The position numbers and the translations under genes are program-made. Source: Ochromonadaceae sp. CCMP2298 (lineage: Eukaryota; Sar; Synurophyceae; Ochromonadales; Ochromonadaceae). Taken from it: a stretch of 14,809 nt of DNA. The notes beneath the pieces were generated by a model. It did no database searches, was not told the origin of the DNA, and saw only the letters and a list, made by a program, of their open reading frames with translations. The stretch is from contig MU634178.1 of NCBI GenBank assembly GCA_026770595.1, positions 1 through 14,809 of the forward strand. The letters run 5' to 3'. Of the stretch, positions 1 to 9,278 are shown piece by piece; position 1 is the stretch's first letter; each line of letters starts with the position of its first letter.

Positions 1-25
1 ATATATATATATATATATATATATT
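1..25. repeat. (AT)n microsatellite at the window edge
   Basis: The window opens inside an uninterrupted AT dinucleotide run of about 24 bases; its full length is unknown because it continues off the edge. Confidence 0.95.
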
Positions 26-39
26 TGTATAGCGCTACT

Positions 40-79
40 TAATGTAGTTGTTTATTGTCGGATAATGTAGTTGTTTATT
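40..79. repeat. Short direct repeat, two 17-bp copies
   Basis: The 17-mer TAATGTAGTTGTTTATT occurs at 40-56 and again at 63-79, a period of 23 bp. It lies next to the AT run in AT-rich DNA and has no evident function. Confidence 0.85.
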
Positions 80-427
80 TATATCCCCGATTATCCTTGT
101 GTGATAAATGTTCAAGACAGGCAACTTGGAGGCAACTTGCGTGTTAAAGTTCCGTAATTTTTGTTGACATCGTTCACCGAGAAATTCGGGCCAAAAGATG
201 TGCTTTACCTCAGTTATCTTACCGGTACATTAGAACAAAATCGCTTACAAGGATTTAGAGCGCAGAATACACTAATGCAGTGTAGCCATGAAGGGCAAGT
301 CCTGTTCCATCTTATAAGGCAAATCCTATACACTTGCTACAACCATGGCACCTACCAAGAACCCCCGCCAATTTATCTGCCCAGCTGCCATCCTTTAGTC
401 GCTTGTACAGTATTATTTGCCTCCTTA
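80..427. other. Gene-free stretch downstream of the first gene
   Basis: No credible coding region is seen here on either strand. The frames that stay open are antisense shadows of the minus-strand gene to the right, or lack an ATG and protein-like composition. The right end should contain the 3' UTR and polyadenylation region of that gene, but no signal stands out. Confidence 0.5.
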
Positions 428-1273
428 CTAAGGGAAGGGGGCACCTGGAGCGGGCCTCCAGTTTTCCCTCTCTTCGCCCTTACTACCACCGCTGCTCTTC
501 GGATTGTCACTGGGACTGCGGGTGAGTTCTTGATACGCGTAGGCAGGATACATAATCCGCTGGCCCAACCCCGTGCAGCAGAACTTATCACCGGGGACGA
601 TAGGATGAGCGCAGCACGCCAAGGGGACTGGGCAGTCCTTATCCGTCTTGCATTTTTTTGTAGACCCGTCCTTTCTCCGCCCCCACGTAGGCCACCTCAA
701 TTGGAGCTCGGGGAACACCTCGAAGAACCCCGGCAGAGAGAAGCCCGTCGCCTCTTCTTCCTCTTCCACGAATCTCTCCCACTTCTCCTTCGTTGTCAAA
801 TCGCCATCATCCTCCACGTCATCAGACACCTCCGCGTCCTCGACATCGGAGCTGCCCTTGGAGAGGAATCTGCTGAATACATTTGCGCTCGCGGCCTTCT
901 TCTTGCCCTTCTTCACGCGAGCATCTATGCCCGCGTTCCTCATTATCCTCTCTTTCTCCCTATCCTCCTGCGTGACCTCGTACTTGGCCCGGAACTCCTG
1001 GATTATCCTCTCTCTGTTCTTCTCAACATCCTTCAGAAGTCTTTCCCTCTCCGCCTTTGATTCGATGTACCAGTTCGGCAGCGGCTTGCTCACCATCTCG
1101 GCGAAGTCAGAGTCGAACCCGCGCTCGTTCTGGTTACCAGGGCCCGCCGCAGGAACGGAAGCGGGAGCCAGAGAAAGGACGGAGATGCGCGTTGGGACTT
1201 GGTTTAGCCGCGGTGTGAAGCCAGCGCACACGATGAGCAGCATCGCGGCGATTACGCCGATATGGTTCAGCAT
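428..1273 (-). CDS. Plastid-targeted protein with six-cysteine (WAP-like) motif, function unknown
   Basis: This is a single-exon frame of 281 residues starting at an ATG (plus 1271-1273). Residues 1-18 form a hydrophobic signal peptide, followed by Phe19 after Ala-Gly, then a Ser/Pro/Arg-rich stretch. This is the bipartite presequence design of secondary red plastids, where Phe at +1 of the transit peptide is diagnostic. The mature part has a charged, probably coiled-coil segment rich in Glu/Arg/Lys (about 70-125), an acidic Ser/Asp/Glu segment (about 141-175), and a cysteine cluster at 208, 214, 220, 221, 232 and 233 (C-x5-C-x5-CC-x10-CC). That spacing resembles part of a whey acidic protein four-disulfide core but has fewer cysteines. 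The tail is Pro/Gly/Ser-rich. I do not recognise a characterised family. Location in plastid stroma or thylakoid lumen is inferred from the leader only. The gene is divergent from the NAD kinase gene. Confidence 0.8.
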   Translation of the reverse strand: MLNHIGVIAAMLLIVCAGFTPRLNQVPTRISVLSLAPASVPAAGPGNQNERGFDSDFAEMVSKPLPNWYIESKAERERLLKDVEKNRERIIQEFRAKYEVTQEDREKERIMRNAGIDARVKKGKKKAASANVFSRFLSKGSSDVEDAEVSDDVEDDGDLTTKEKWERFVEEEEEATGFSLPGFFEVFPELQLRWPTWGRRKDGSTKKCKTDKDCPVPLACCAHPIVPGDKFCCTGLGQRIMYPAYAYQELTRSPSDNPKSSGGSKGEERENWRPAPGAPFP

Positions 1274-1747
1274 GCTGTTTGTTATTTGGCGTTTGTTTCA
1301 GGGGTGATGTCAAGGTGTCGAAGAGCTGATTTTCCAACCCAGACTCGCTGAACTTACTTAGAACGGATGGAGGTCGGTTTTGTTTCCCTCCGTGTCGAGC
1401 ACTGCTGTCCCTTGAGCGCGTTGAACATCTCCCACGCACGCCTCTGCCTGTCTGCTCCTTCTCCTGTTCTTTTCCTCGCTTGTCAACTGTCCAGAGACCA
1501 CATTTGGGGTATCGTATTTTCCAAACAAACCATGGTTTTTTTGCGGACCGCCATTTTAAGTTATCCGACAAGCTTGACACCGATTGCTGGATGCTGAAGG
1601 GCAAGCATCATCGCTCTCGCATTCTTTGGAGAGTCCCGCGCCGACCTCTGTTGGAGGGCAGACATCCAGGAGAAGCAGACGCTGCCTGGCCGCCGTTCAA
1701 GGGGTTGCTTGATCATTCATGCGGAGCTGCAGAGAGGCTGGGAAGAG
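1274..1747. promoter_or_regulatory. Divergent intergenic region between the plastid protein and NAD kinase genes
   Basis: The 474-bp gap must hold the promoters of both outward-facing genes. No TATA box or other core element is convincing. The NAD kinase frame remains open upstream of its first ATG back to about 1598 without another in-frame ATG, so a spliced upstream exon adding a targeting leader cannot be ruled out. Overlapping open frames on both strands here have no recognisable product. Confidence 0.5.
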
Positions 1748-3097
1748 ATGTTGAAGGCTTTCAATAACATTCTGATTGTCGTGAAGCAGACTCCATATGA
1801 GACTTACATGCAGCTGAAAGCTCAGGGGAAAGCGCCGGTGGCTTTGCGATGGGAGCGACTGAAGAACAGATATGACAACCACCAGAAATGTGTCGACACC
1901 GTCACCAAGATTATTGATAGCATTGGCATTCAGTACTCTGTTATTGGGCGAGAGGAGCTCTACAGGGGCAGCTTGAGTGATAAGGACCTCGTAATTGCTG
2001 TGGGAGGGGACGGCACGGTACTCAATACTGCGTCCTTCTTAGACGACAGCGTTCCTGTACTAGGGATAAATTCTGATCCTTCGCAGCCAAACGATGAGAA
2101 GGTAATGAGTCATAAGAAGGATGAGCGTAGAAGCCGCGGCGCACTGTGCGCCATCTCAGCAACAAATCTGCACACCGTGCTGCCGAGGATACTCTATGGC
2201 GACATATCTCCCGGCCTACGCTCGCGTATGCAATGCTTGGTGCGCAGTACGTACACCGAGACGCGCCTTCCCCCGGCGTTGAACGACGTGCTGATCACGC
2301 ATCCGATCCCCGCCGCAGTTTCCAGGTTTCGGCTGCATCTCTGCAGGGGCCCGGCCAAGCCCTCCTTCCGAACGAACTCCGAAGAGGACGAGATTTTCTC
2401 CTTCAACGTGTGGTCCAGTGGCATCTGGTAAGAGTAATCCGCATAGTTTTTAAGTGTGTTTTATTCACTGACCTAATGCCTTCACCAACTTCCAGGGTGT
2501 CCACTCCCACTGGATCCACTGCCGCCATACAGTCAGCCGGGGGCGAGCTGATGGACATCCGGTCAAGATAGTAAGTTTCTCCAGCCGATATACTGAATAC
2601 TCTTATTAATTGTCCTTGTATCTTCGTATCCTTACATCCCTGTTTCCTGACATCCTTACTTCCTTACTTCCTGACGTCCTTCTCCTGACTTGCAGCTTGC
2701 AGTACATGGTTCGAGAGCACCTGGTGGAGCAGAACACGAGCGCAGTGCTCAAGAAGGCAGGACACTCCATCATCCGTAAGTCACGCCCCTGCACGTTTCA
2801 AATAATCGAATGGATGTTGATATATATTCCCACTCCTGTGTACTGTAGGGCCAGAGGAGATGATTAAGTTGCGATGGAACTCCCAACACGGGGCAGTCTT
2901 TGTGGACGGATCGCACTTCAAGGTTAGTGCGATCGCAGACGCTCCATACTTAAACTCGATCGTAACGCTTTTGAGTCCTCACAATGAATCTTTTTTCTTA
3001 CAATCACCAGCACGACTTGGAGCTGGGTGACGAAATTCGCATCGACAGTCACGCGCCGTATTTGAAGATATTTGACGAGGTGGTGGACCACCACTGA
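1748..3097 (+). CDS. NADH/NAD kinase, plant NADK3 / yeast POS5 class
   Basis: Phosphorylates NADH or NAD+ at the 2' hydroxyl to make NADP(H). Five exons, 1748-2427, 2496-2570, 2696-2775, 2849-2922 and 3011-3097, join in frame to 331 residues across four GT-AG introns (68, 125, 73 and 88 bp). The signature GGDGT is at residues 86-90 and the ALND substrate motif at 177-180. The order of motifs (a DDSVPVLGINSDPSQ block, PAAVSRF, STPTGSTAAIQSAGG, LQYMVRE and a C-terminal VFVDGS) matches plant NADH kinase 3 closely along the whole length. One departure is at about 128-133: the family usually has RS-x-GHLC, but here it reads RSRGALC. The ATG at 1748 aligns with the family's usual start, giving a protein without a leader; a spliced presequence upstream is possible. 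The second intron carries a short tandem repeat. The gene ends 25 bp before the heptamer array. Confidence 0.93.
2629..2688 (+). repeat. Pyrimidine-rich 24-bp tandem repeat in an NAD kinase intron
   Basis: Within the 125-bp second intron, a TCCTTAC...CCTGAC unit of 24 bp occurs at 2629-2652 and 2653-2676, followed by a partial third copy that runs up to the acceptor at 2695. It supplies the polypyrimidine tract and explains why this intron is longer than its neighbours. Confidence 0.75.
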
Positions 3098-3122
3098 GAA
3101 AGATTCTCAACAAGAATACATA

Positions 3123-3192
3123 GTGGGGAGTAGGCAGTGGGGAGTAGGCAGTAGGCAATAGGCAGTAGGCAGTAGGCAGCAGGCAGTAGGAG
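3123..3192. repeat. Heptamer tandem array, consensus GTAGGCA, ten units
   Basis: Ten consecutive 7-bp units follow one another: GTGGGGA and GTAGGCA alternate twice, then five GTAGGCA-like units with single changes (one ATAGGCA, one GCAGGCA), then a last degenerate unit. It begins 25 bp after the NAD kinase stop codon, so it probably lies in the 3' UTR or just beyond. On the minus strand it reads as an LLPTAYC-type repetitive peptide, which is a by-product of the repeat and not a gene. Confidence 0.95.
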
Positions 3193-3837
3193 CTCTTCGA
3201 AAGTTGAAGACTCAACATTTTTCGTGCAGCAGCCGTGGTCGACAATTTGAGGCAACTGGAGGTCCTGGGTCTGCGTGCCGCCCTTCAGGTCGCGGACGGA
3301 CATACAGACAGGGCGCCCACGCTTTTGTATGCATCCGAAGTGCGCCAGGGGCACTGCACCCGAATTAGCCACAGCTGCGTCCTGCGCAGCCAAATATGGC
3401 TATTTATCAAAAATTCCTTACTCGATCTCGTCCATACATATTGTGTATTTAGTAAGAGAGACGAAGCGCATCTACAAACCAGGGAACTTGACTTCTTTCG
3501 CCAAAAACCGAATGACATTCCCTTCAACAGTGCAAGAGCACGTAGCAATGATATCTGTACTGCCTATATCTGTTGACATTTGACGTTTCTTGCTGTGGGG
3601 ACTCTTGGGAAGACGGCTTTTTGTCTGGGCCGTATGAGATATTGTATATGTCCCGCTGCTTGTATTTGGACAGAGATCAAGCAATGAGGTATTCGGATCT
3701 GTATAGCTCAAATGTTGTACTTTTTCTCCCACACAATCACATTATTGCATAACATGTACGCACTCGATCATTGTACAAACCGGTACGTATTTTGGGATTT
3801 CTTTTTTCTTTTTTTACCTATGTCTAGTCTAGAAAGT

Positions 3838-4263
3838 CCATTTTGCAGAAAAACCGTGGACTGCGTAAAAAGCTTGGACTCCAAAAGATCAGGGAAAAAA
3901 CGTCTAAATAACGAAACAGAGTACCCCGAAAGTCACCATTCCTGATCGATTCACGCCGTTATAAGACAATTTTTGTAAAGTAATAGCATACTTGCACATC
4001 CTGTACACGTATTTATACAGGATGAATCGATGATACAGAAGTTTAGATTTTATCTCTGTTCCTGCAAATCTAAACTTCTGTATCATCGATGAATCCTGTA
4101 TTATACCTGTACAGTATGTGCAAGTAGCACATTACTCTACTAAAAAAAATTATAATGGCGTGAATCGATCAGTAATGGTGACTTTCGTGGTACTCTGTTT
4201 CGTTATCTAGTCGTATTTTGGAGTCCAGCTTTTTACGCAGTCCACGGTTTTTACGCAAACTGG
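3838..4263. mobile_element. Long palindromic (foldback/MITE-like) non-coding element
   Basis: Almost the whole 426 bp is one imperfect inverted repeat. The left arm (3838-4050) pairs with the right arm (4066-4263) around a 15-base loop (4051-4065). The innermost 25 bp (4026-4050 against 4066-4090) are perfect, and the outer 40 bp, with the GTGGACTGCGTAAAAAGC block, are nearly so. The blocks between them, such as GAAACAGAGTACC and GAAAGTCACCATT, also match, with small indels. Within each end TGCGTAAAAA (or a close variant) occurs twice, as transposase-binding repeats often do. The ends read CCA...TGG and are flanked by AAGT on both sides (3834-3837, 4264-4267), a possible 4-bp target duplication that could be chance. 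No coding capacity is seen, so any transposition would need an enzyme from elsewhere. Confidence 0.85.
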
Positions 4264-4391
4264 AAGTGTCGCGGGTTTTCTCTTTGAAAGTGTCGTGGAT
4301 CATCCTGCCATCCTGGCATCCTCTGCGCCCCATCCTATGTTACCCATCCTATGAGAGTGTTTGGACACGGAACGTCAGCCACTTCATCAGC

Positions 4392-5669
4392 ATGGGTCAT
4401 CAATCAGGAACACAACCGATCTATCCTCTGCGCGCAATGAGCGTCGTACCACAATCTCCACAATCTCCACAATCTCCAACCAGTCCATCTGTATCTTCAT
4501 CAGATTATGAAGACGATGCAAACAGTCCAAGCAGTCTCCCAGTGCGGTTGGTGCTCCCGAGAAGGGTGGGGAAGTCGAAGAGACCACCAGTGCACACCGT
4601 CATTGCAACGCTGGCAACATGTACGCACCTCAAACACACACACAAATCCTACCTTAGTTACCCTCATAATATAATATCCACTATTCTATTCATGTAGGGG
4701 GGTTCTACTTCTACGGTATTTGCTTCATGATAGGCTGGGGGCAGGCAGATTTGTCTCTGGACCAACCTGTCTCGCCTCCGGCTAGCGAGATGTACCTCTA
4801 CACTATTTCTTCTTGGCCAGACTGTGCAGACCTACGGCATGACTACTCCCGCTTGATTTCTTTTCAGTTCGTTCATGGTAAGATCGTTCACTTCAAATAC
4901 TCTTCCTATATGAAATCTAACCCACCTTCAACAGCTGGAGCGATGCATCTGATCGGGAACTCCCTGGGGTTGCTTTCTTACGGTAAGTTCGTGAGAAATG
5001 CCTCGGCCGTAGGATTCCTCGCATATATTCACAATAATCATTGGTATCATCTTTACCACAGGGTCCCTATTTGAAATGTATAATCCCGGGGGGTTGTTGG
5101 CCACTGCAGCCATATACCAACTCTCTGTTGTCTTTGGGGGACTGGGTCATTCGTTCCTCTGGCCCTATCGTGGACTGATAGGCTGTTCTCCCGGAGTTTA
5201 CGGCCTCATCGGAGCATGCTGGACTCTCGCATTCTTCGACAAGAAGAGGCTGGATCCATTCGTCGCATTCGCTTTACCTATCATCCTCCTATTTCAGCTT
5301 GGGGGCGATATAGTATCCTATGTTCTCTTCTACTCCTCCGGCACAGGATACTCCTCGCATTTCTTCGGCTTCACGACAGGCCTTCTGGCTGCGCTTGGTC
5401 TTAAACTGTTCAGCGACAGCAATTTGGTGCGCTGTGCGGCCGTGGCAGCCATCCTAGCTTTGTTCCTGCAGAGTGGCTTCTTGCTCTACGAGTACACTAG
5501 GACCGGGACTCCGAACATTTTCACTGAATCATTTATCCATAATTCCGCCCAAGCGCACACCTGCTGCGCAGACCTTTTCGAGTTTGCGTCAGACAATGGG
5601 ATCAGCCTCAAGGCTGCGCAGAACGAAACCTACTGTAATAACGATAACTTGTATAGCATACCTTTGTAA
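4392..5669 (+). CDS. Rhomboid-family intramembrane serine protease
   Basis: Cleaves substrate transmembrane segments inside the membrane using a Ser-His dyad. Four exons, 4392-4620, 4698-4877, 4935-4982 and 5062-5669, join in frame to 354 residues; introns are 77, 57 and 79 bp. Residues 1-68 are Ser/Pro-rich with a QSP triplet repeat, acidic and then basic, probably a cytosolic tail. The membrane domain follows, with a first helix at about 69-90. HLIGN at 141-145 gives the oxyanion His and Asn, GCSPGVYG (193-200) gives the nucleophile Ser195, and the last core helix carries the catalytic base His252 in SHFFGFTTG, so all active residues are present. A seventh hydrophobic helix lies at about 270-292, before a Cys-containing hydrophilic tail. 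An ATG at 4437 would also work as a start. Substrate and membrane are not evident. It converges on panB, with 65 bp between stops. Confidence 0.92.
4451..4477 (+). repeat. Coding triplet repeat of a 9-bp unit
   Basis: Three exact copies of ACAATCTCC lie in the first rhomboid exon and encode consecutive Gln-Ser-Pro triplets in the disordered N-terminal tail. Copy number could vary between strains without breaking the frame. Confidence 0.9.
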
Positions 5670-5734
5670 AAATCTACTACACCACATACTTACATTAATA
5701 CAACTGTTTAACTTTCAAATCAGAAGATCAGATA

Positions 5735-6955
5735 TTAGTAGAGTTTTACTACTTCATATTCATCAGCATCAACAAGCTTTTTCTTTATTTCGACCGATTT
5801 CGCTTTCCTGTTTTCCGCGTCTTCCGATAGCATTTTGGAGAAGGCCTCTTCCTCCTTCGCGGACATTTTGTAGGGATTGAATGCTTCGGTGGGGAAATCC
5901 GATGCGTGAACTTCATGCTTGTAAGCTAGCAGGGCGTTGTGCATATCACTGCCAACTGCGGCATACCGCTTGCAGAAGGAGGGTACATGTTTTTCGTGGT
6001 GGGGATGGTGCATAAGTCCCAGCATATCGTGGTACACAAGCACTTGACCGGAGGTGTGGGGTCCGGCGCCTATACCAATGACGGGAATCTGCAGGGCCTC
6101 TGTTACTGCTTTTCCAACAGGAGATGGGACGCATTCTACAACTGAAAAAGAGAGGCGTTAGATACTTTGCCGTCGACATATACGGAACGTCATCTTACCT
6201 ATAGAGAAAGCACCCGCCTCTTGCAGCGCTAAGGCATCCTCCACAATCTGCTTCGCCTTAACAGCAGTGCGTCCTTGAGCACGGAACCCCCCAAGCACGC
6301 CGATTCCCTGCGGAGTCAATCCGACATGTCCCATGACGGCAATGCCGCTCTGCACTAGCTTGCGCACGATGTCGACCCGATTCCGACCGCCCTCTATCTT
6401 AACTGCGTCCACTCCGGCCTCCTTGACCAAACGTAGGGCATTCTTGAGAGCCACGCTGGGTCCGTCCTCGTAGCTTCCGAAGGGCAGATCTCCGACGATG
6501 AATCGGGAGGGCGCGCCTCGTCGGACGGCCTTGCAGTGGTGCAGCATGTCCTCCATCGTCACCGGCAGCGTCGTATCGTAGCCTAGCACGACCATGCCCA
6601 AGGAGTCTCCCACGAGCACGATTTGAAAGCCAGCGCTCTCCACTTGGCGGGCCTGTGGGCATAGGGTGGCAAGGGTTGCAGCTTATCGTTAGGAAGTTTG
6701 CGACGCGACAGAATGCCAGGACAGCCGGCAAAGGTGTATCACTTTGTGACGACTAACCGATGGGTAATCATAGGCAGTGATCATCGCAATCTTGTTACCC
6801 TTCCGTGCAATATGCTGAATCTCCAATGCAGTCATCTTGCGCTCCGTGGACGGATCGTGAGTCGGCTGAGGAGGAGCTACCTCTGACGCGAATGGTCTAA
6901 AGGTGCGCAGGTTAAACCTTCGACAGGAGGTGCCAATCCTGGATGCGGCGAACAT
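5735..6955 (-). CDS. panB: 3-methyl-2-oxobutanoate (ketopantoate) hydroxymethyltransferase
   Basis: Transfers a hydroxymethyl group from methylenetetrahydrofolate to 2-oxoisovalerate, the first committed step of pantothenate and CoA synthesis. Exons on the minus strand, 6955-6758, 6652-6199 and 6141-5735, give 352 residues in frame; introns are 105 and 57 bp. Residues 1-32 are Arg/Ser/Phe-rich and lack acids until Glu25, typical of a mitochondrial presequence, and plant and fungal enzymes are mitochondrial. The catalytic core follows: TAYDYPS (60-66), VGDSLGM with metal ligand Asp82, [13 protein letters not shown] with metal ligand Asp121, [14 protein letters not shown] with His175, QGR, VVECVP with the general base Glu220, and IGIGAG. 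All expected catalytic residues are present. The C terminus is longer than in bacterial enzymes and ends in a charged helix rich in Lys and Glu. The gene is divergent from the patatin gene. Confidence 0.96.
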
Positions 6956-7436
6956 TTGAAAGTGTTGGGTACCCTTGCCCTTGAGGGAAATGAGTGGATG
7001 TGGTGGATAGATGGATTGGCGAATGTGGCGCGAGTTGGTGGGCGATGTACTTTTCGCCAATCCTTGAATCTCCGCCAGGAGCTGAGAAAGGGTCGATCCT
7101 CCAGTTCCCCGAGTTCCGTCGATATCAGCGTATCGCTCCTCGAGACACTCTCACTGTAAGCAGATGATCTTGATGAGCCTCTTACCGGCAGCCCGCGTGA
7201 AGAATGAGTCCCATGATGAGGGTGATGGTCGGTCTTTGGTCTTTGGTCTCCATTTCGGGAAAGTTCCCGGGTTCCTAAGACTTGGTCCCAGCTGTGATTC
7301 CCTGGGAAAATGACGTGGCGTGGCGGTTACGTGTTGAGCTGAGATTCCAAGGGGGGTGAACAAGTTCAAAGTTCTCGTACTGGTATCATACTCCTGGCAT
7401 CTGGCCTACGAGCCATTCTCGATTTGGCCCACAGCC
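6956..7436. promoter_or_regulatory. Divergent region between panB and the patatin-like gene
   Basis: This 481-bp gap separates two outward-facing start codons and should contain both promoters and 5' UTRs. A short direct repeat of GGTCTTT is present near 7230-7245. No core promoter motif is convincing, and the open frames seen here have no recognisable product. Confidence 0.5.
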
Positions 7437-9278
7437 ATGAACAAGCTACTGGGGACAATCGCGAGGACAATCGCGAGGCTCACGACGCCCCACCTCAACA
7501 AGATATTGCGGTCGGAGCGGCCGATCGCGTTTGACTGGAGGTACTGAATCGAACAATCACCGCTTACTCTTTACTTCGATCTGTGATTTGTGCTTGTATC
7601 TATTCATTGACAGATTGGACACCCGGCCTCTTCCGCCGAACGTGCCTGGGAGGACCGCTACTCAACGTGACCCAGCCAAGAAAGTAGACGTGCGAAGGCC
7701 CTACCGCATCCTCTGCCTGGACGGTGGCGGAATACGGGGCATCCTCACGACAACCATATTGAAGAGGATTTGTAAGCATAAGCCCTCTTTTCTGGATAAC
7801 GTGGACCTGATTGTGGGTACGTCAGCAGGGGGCCTGCTGTCCTTGCTGTTGGCCTCTGGCTACACGGCAGATGAGTGCGACGACATCTATTCCTTCGCGG
7901 GAAATCACATATTTGGTCACAACCCATGGCGAGCGATCAACCCTTTTCGGGCGAAGTACTCGGATAAGGCGAAGCAGGAGCTTCTGCAGCACTACTACGG
8001 CACGCGCACGATGGGCGACCTGCAGAAGACCTGCGCAGTGATCGCCTTCAGACTCGACGGGAGGAAGTCCCACACCCACAGACTGTTCAACAAAGAGGGC
8101 TGGAGACCGGCGGTCTTCTCAAATATGCCGCAAGCTGGTGGTCTAATCCGACCCGATGACGACTTACTGGTAATGCCCTTATAATTTGCACATAAACTCC
8201 ACTTGAGCATCTCCCAACTCACCACCACCCACCACCTGTCTTCAGGTGTGGGATGCAGCGATGCGTACGAGTGCTGCGCCTACATTCTTCCCTGTATTTA
8301 GAGGCTACACCGATGGGGGTATTGTGGCGAACAATCCTACAGTTGTGGCTATTTCAAAGGCGATGGCCCATTACCCGCACTTAAATATGGGGAACATAGC
8401 TGTATTATCTATAGGTACATTCCTTCTCATCCTACCGTCCTATCACTTTCTAGTTTAACAATCCATGCCATATATTCTGATTGTCATAGGCGCCGGAACC
8501 TTTCCTCGTCATCTGCAGCTGTTGAGTAAACACAGCAGTGGGAATCACAGCAATGGGGACACGGAAGCTGTGGAGGAATCATCTCCTCTGTGGAGAGCTG
8601 ATTGGGGTATTAAGCAGTGGATTCCTTATTTGCTTGACATCATACTAGACGGCGATTCCGTAACGACAGAGATGGTAGTACAATACCTACTCGCTGCGAA
8701 TGGTCTCTACCACCGCATCGACCCTAGGTAAGTAGCGAACTCTCACTCGCCAACCTCGTCGACTAACGTATCTTTATATGTTTCTTTCATCATTTTACGT
8801 CTGAAGATTGCCACGCTGGATCGCATTGGACGAAGTGACTGCAGCACAGGTTTGTGAATGACTATTATTGCATTCCCTCGCCACTTGATAATGCTTCATA
8901 CTATTTCCAAACAGGAGCTGAAGGATTTCGGTAACAGCATCGACCTGACCGAAACATTTAAATTCGTCGACGAAAAGTTTTCTTTTGATGAAGTAAGAAT
9001 CGCCGCATGCCATTACTGATCGAGGATGCGATCCATACATTGTATCTTGTTGACGTCTTCTTTCCTCTTCCTGCAGCAGGATTTCGACAACGATCTCCAC
9101 AATTCGCTGGACAGCTCTAGTAGCTATAATGATGCCTGGCATAGGTGAGTCATCGTAGACACGCGTCTATCATGTCTTCGCACGCTCATACTTTCATACT
9201 CTTCATGAATCCTTTCCTCATAGGTCTGTGCAGTCCCAGGAGGCGCAGCAACAGAAACCACAAGAGAATGTTCAATAG
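7437..9278 (+). CDS. Patatin-like phospholipase (acyl hydrolase)
   Basis: Hydrolyses acyl groups from phospholipids or galactolipids with a Ser-Asp dyad. Eight exons, 7437-7540, 7614-8169, 8246-8414, 8490-8727, 8807-8849, 8915-8992, 9077-9144 and 9224-9278, join in frame to 436 residues. The seven introns are 65-84 bp, all GT-AG. DGGGIRG (71-77) is the oxyanion loop, GTSAGG (103-108) is the nucleophile elbow with Ser105, and DGGIVANNP supplies the catalytic Asp243, so the enzyme should be active. The first 34 residues form a basic, Ile/Leu/Thr/Arg-rich helix that could be an organelle leader or membrane anchor. The C-terminal 120 residues are acidic and poor in known motifs, ending in a Gln/Ser-rich tail, and are carried by many small exons. 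The exon at 9077 could instead begin at the second of two adjacent CAGs, dropping one Gln. The start is the first ATG in an open frame. Confidence 0.92.

Larger units (their letters stand above)
3098..4391. other. 1.3-kb gene-free stretch with repeats and a palindromic element
   Basis: No gene is called here. The stretch holds the heptamer array (3123-3192), an unexplained segment (about 3195-3735) with overlapping open frames on both strands, AT-rich DNA, the palindromic element (3838-4263) and the short upstream region of the rhomboid gene. In the last part, CATCCT recurs five times between about 4302 and 4350. Confidence 0.6.

Noticed and set aside
161-1060. 299-codon plus-strand open frame
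   Set aside because: It starts at TTG, is antisense to the plastid-targeted gene and has no protein-like motif; the minus-strand frame has a clear leader and domain layout.
1134-1604. 156-codon minus-strand frame spanning the divergent region
   Set aside because: It overlaps the leader of the first gene in another frame, is rich in Arg/Ser/Lys without motifs and has no splice support.
3123-3192. Repeat array as a CRISPR
   Set aside because: The units are 7 bp and contiguous with no spacers, and the DNA is a eukaryotic nuclear sequence.
2979-3245. Minus-strand frame with repeated LLPTAYC
   Set aside because: It is the translation of the heptamer repeat and overlaps the last NAD kinase exon.
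3317-3334. CMHPKC (C-x4-C) as an EsV-1-7-type cysteine repeat of brown algae
   Set aside because: The later cysteine spacing and final His of that motif are missing, so the match is probably chance.
4026-4090. Hairpin core as a tRNA or structured RNA gene
   Set aside because: It is a single long stem with no cloverleaf, and the pairing extends through the whole element, which fits an inverted-repeat transposon better.
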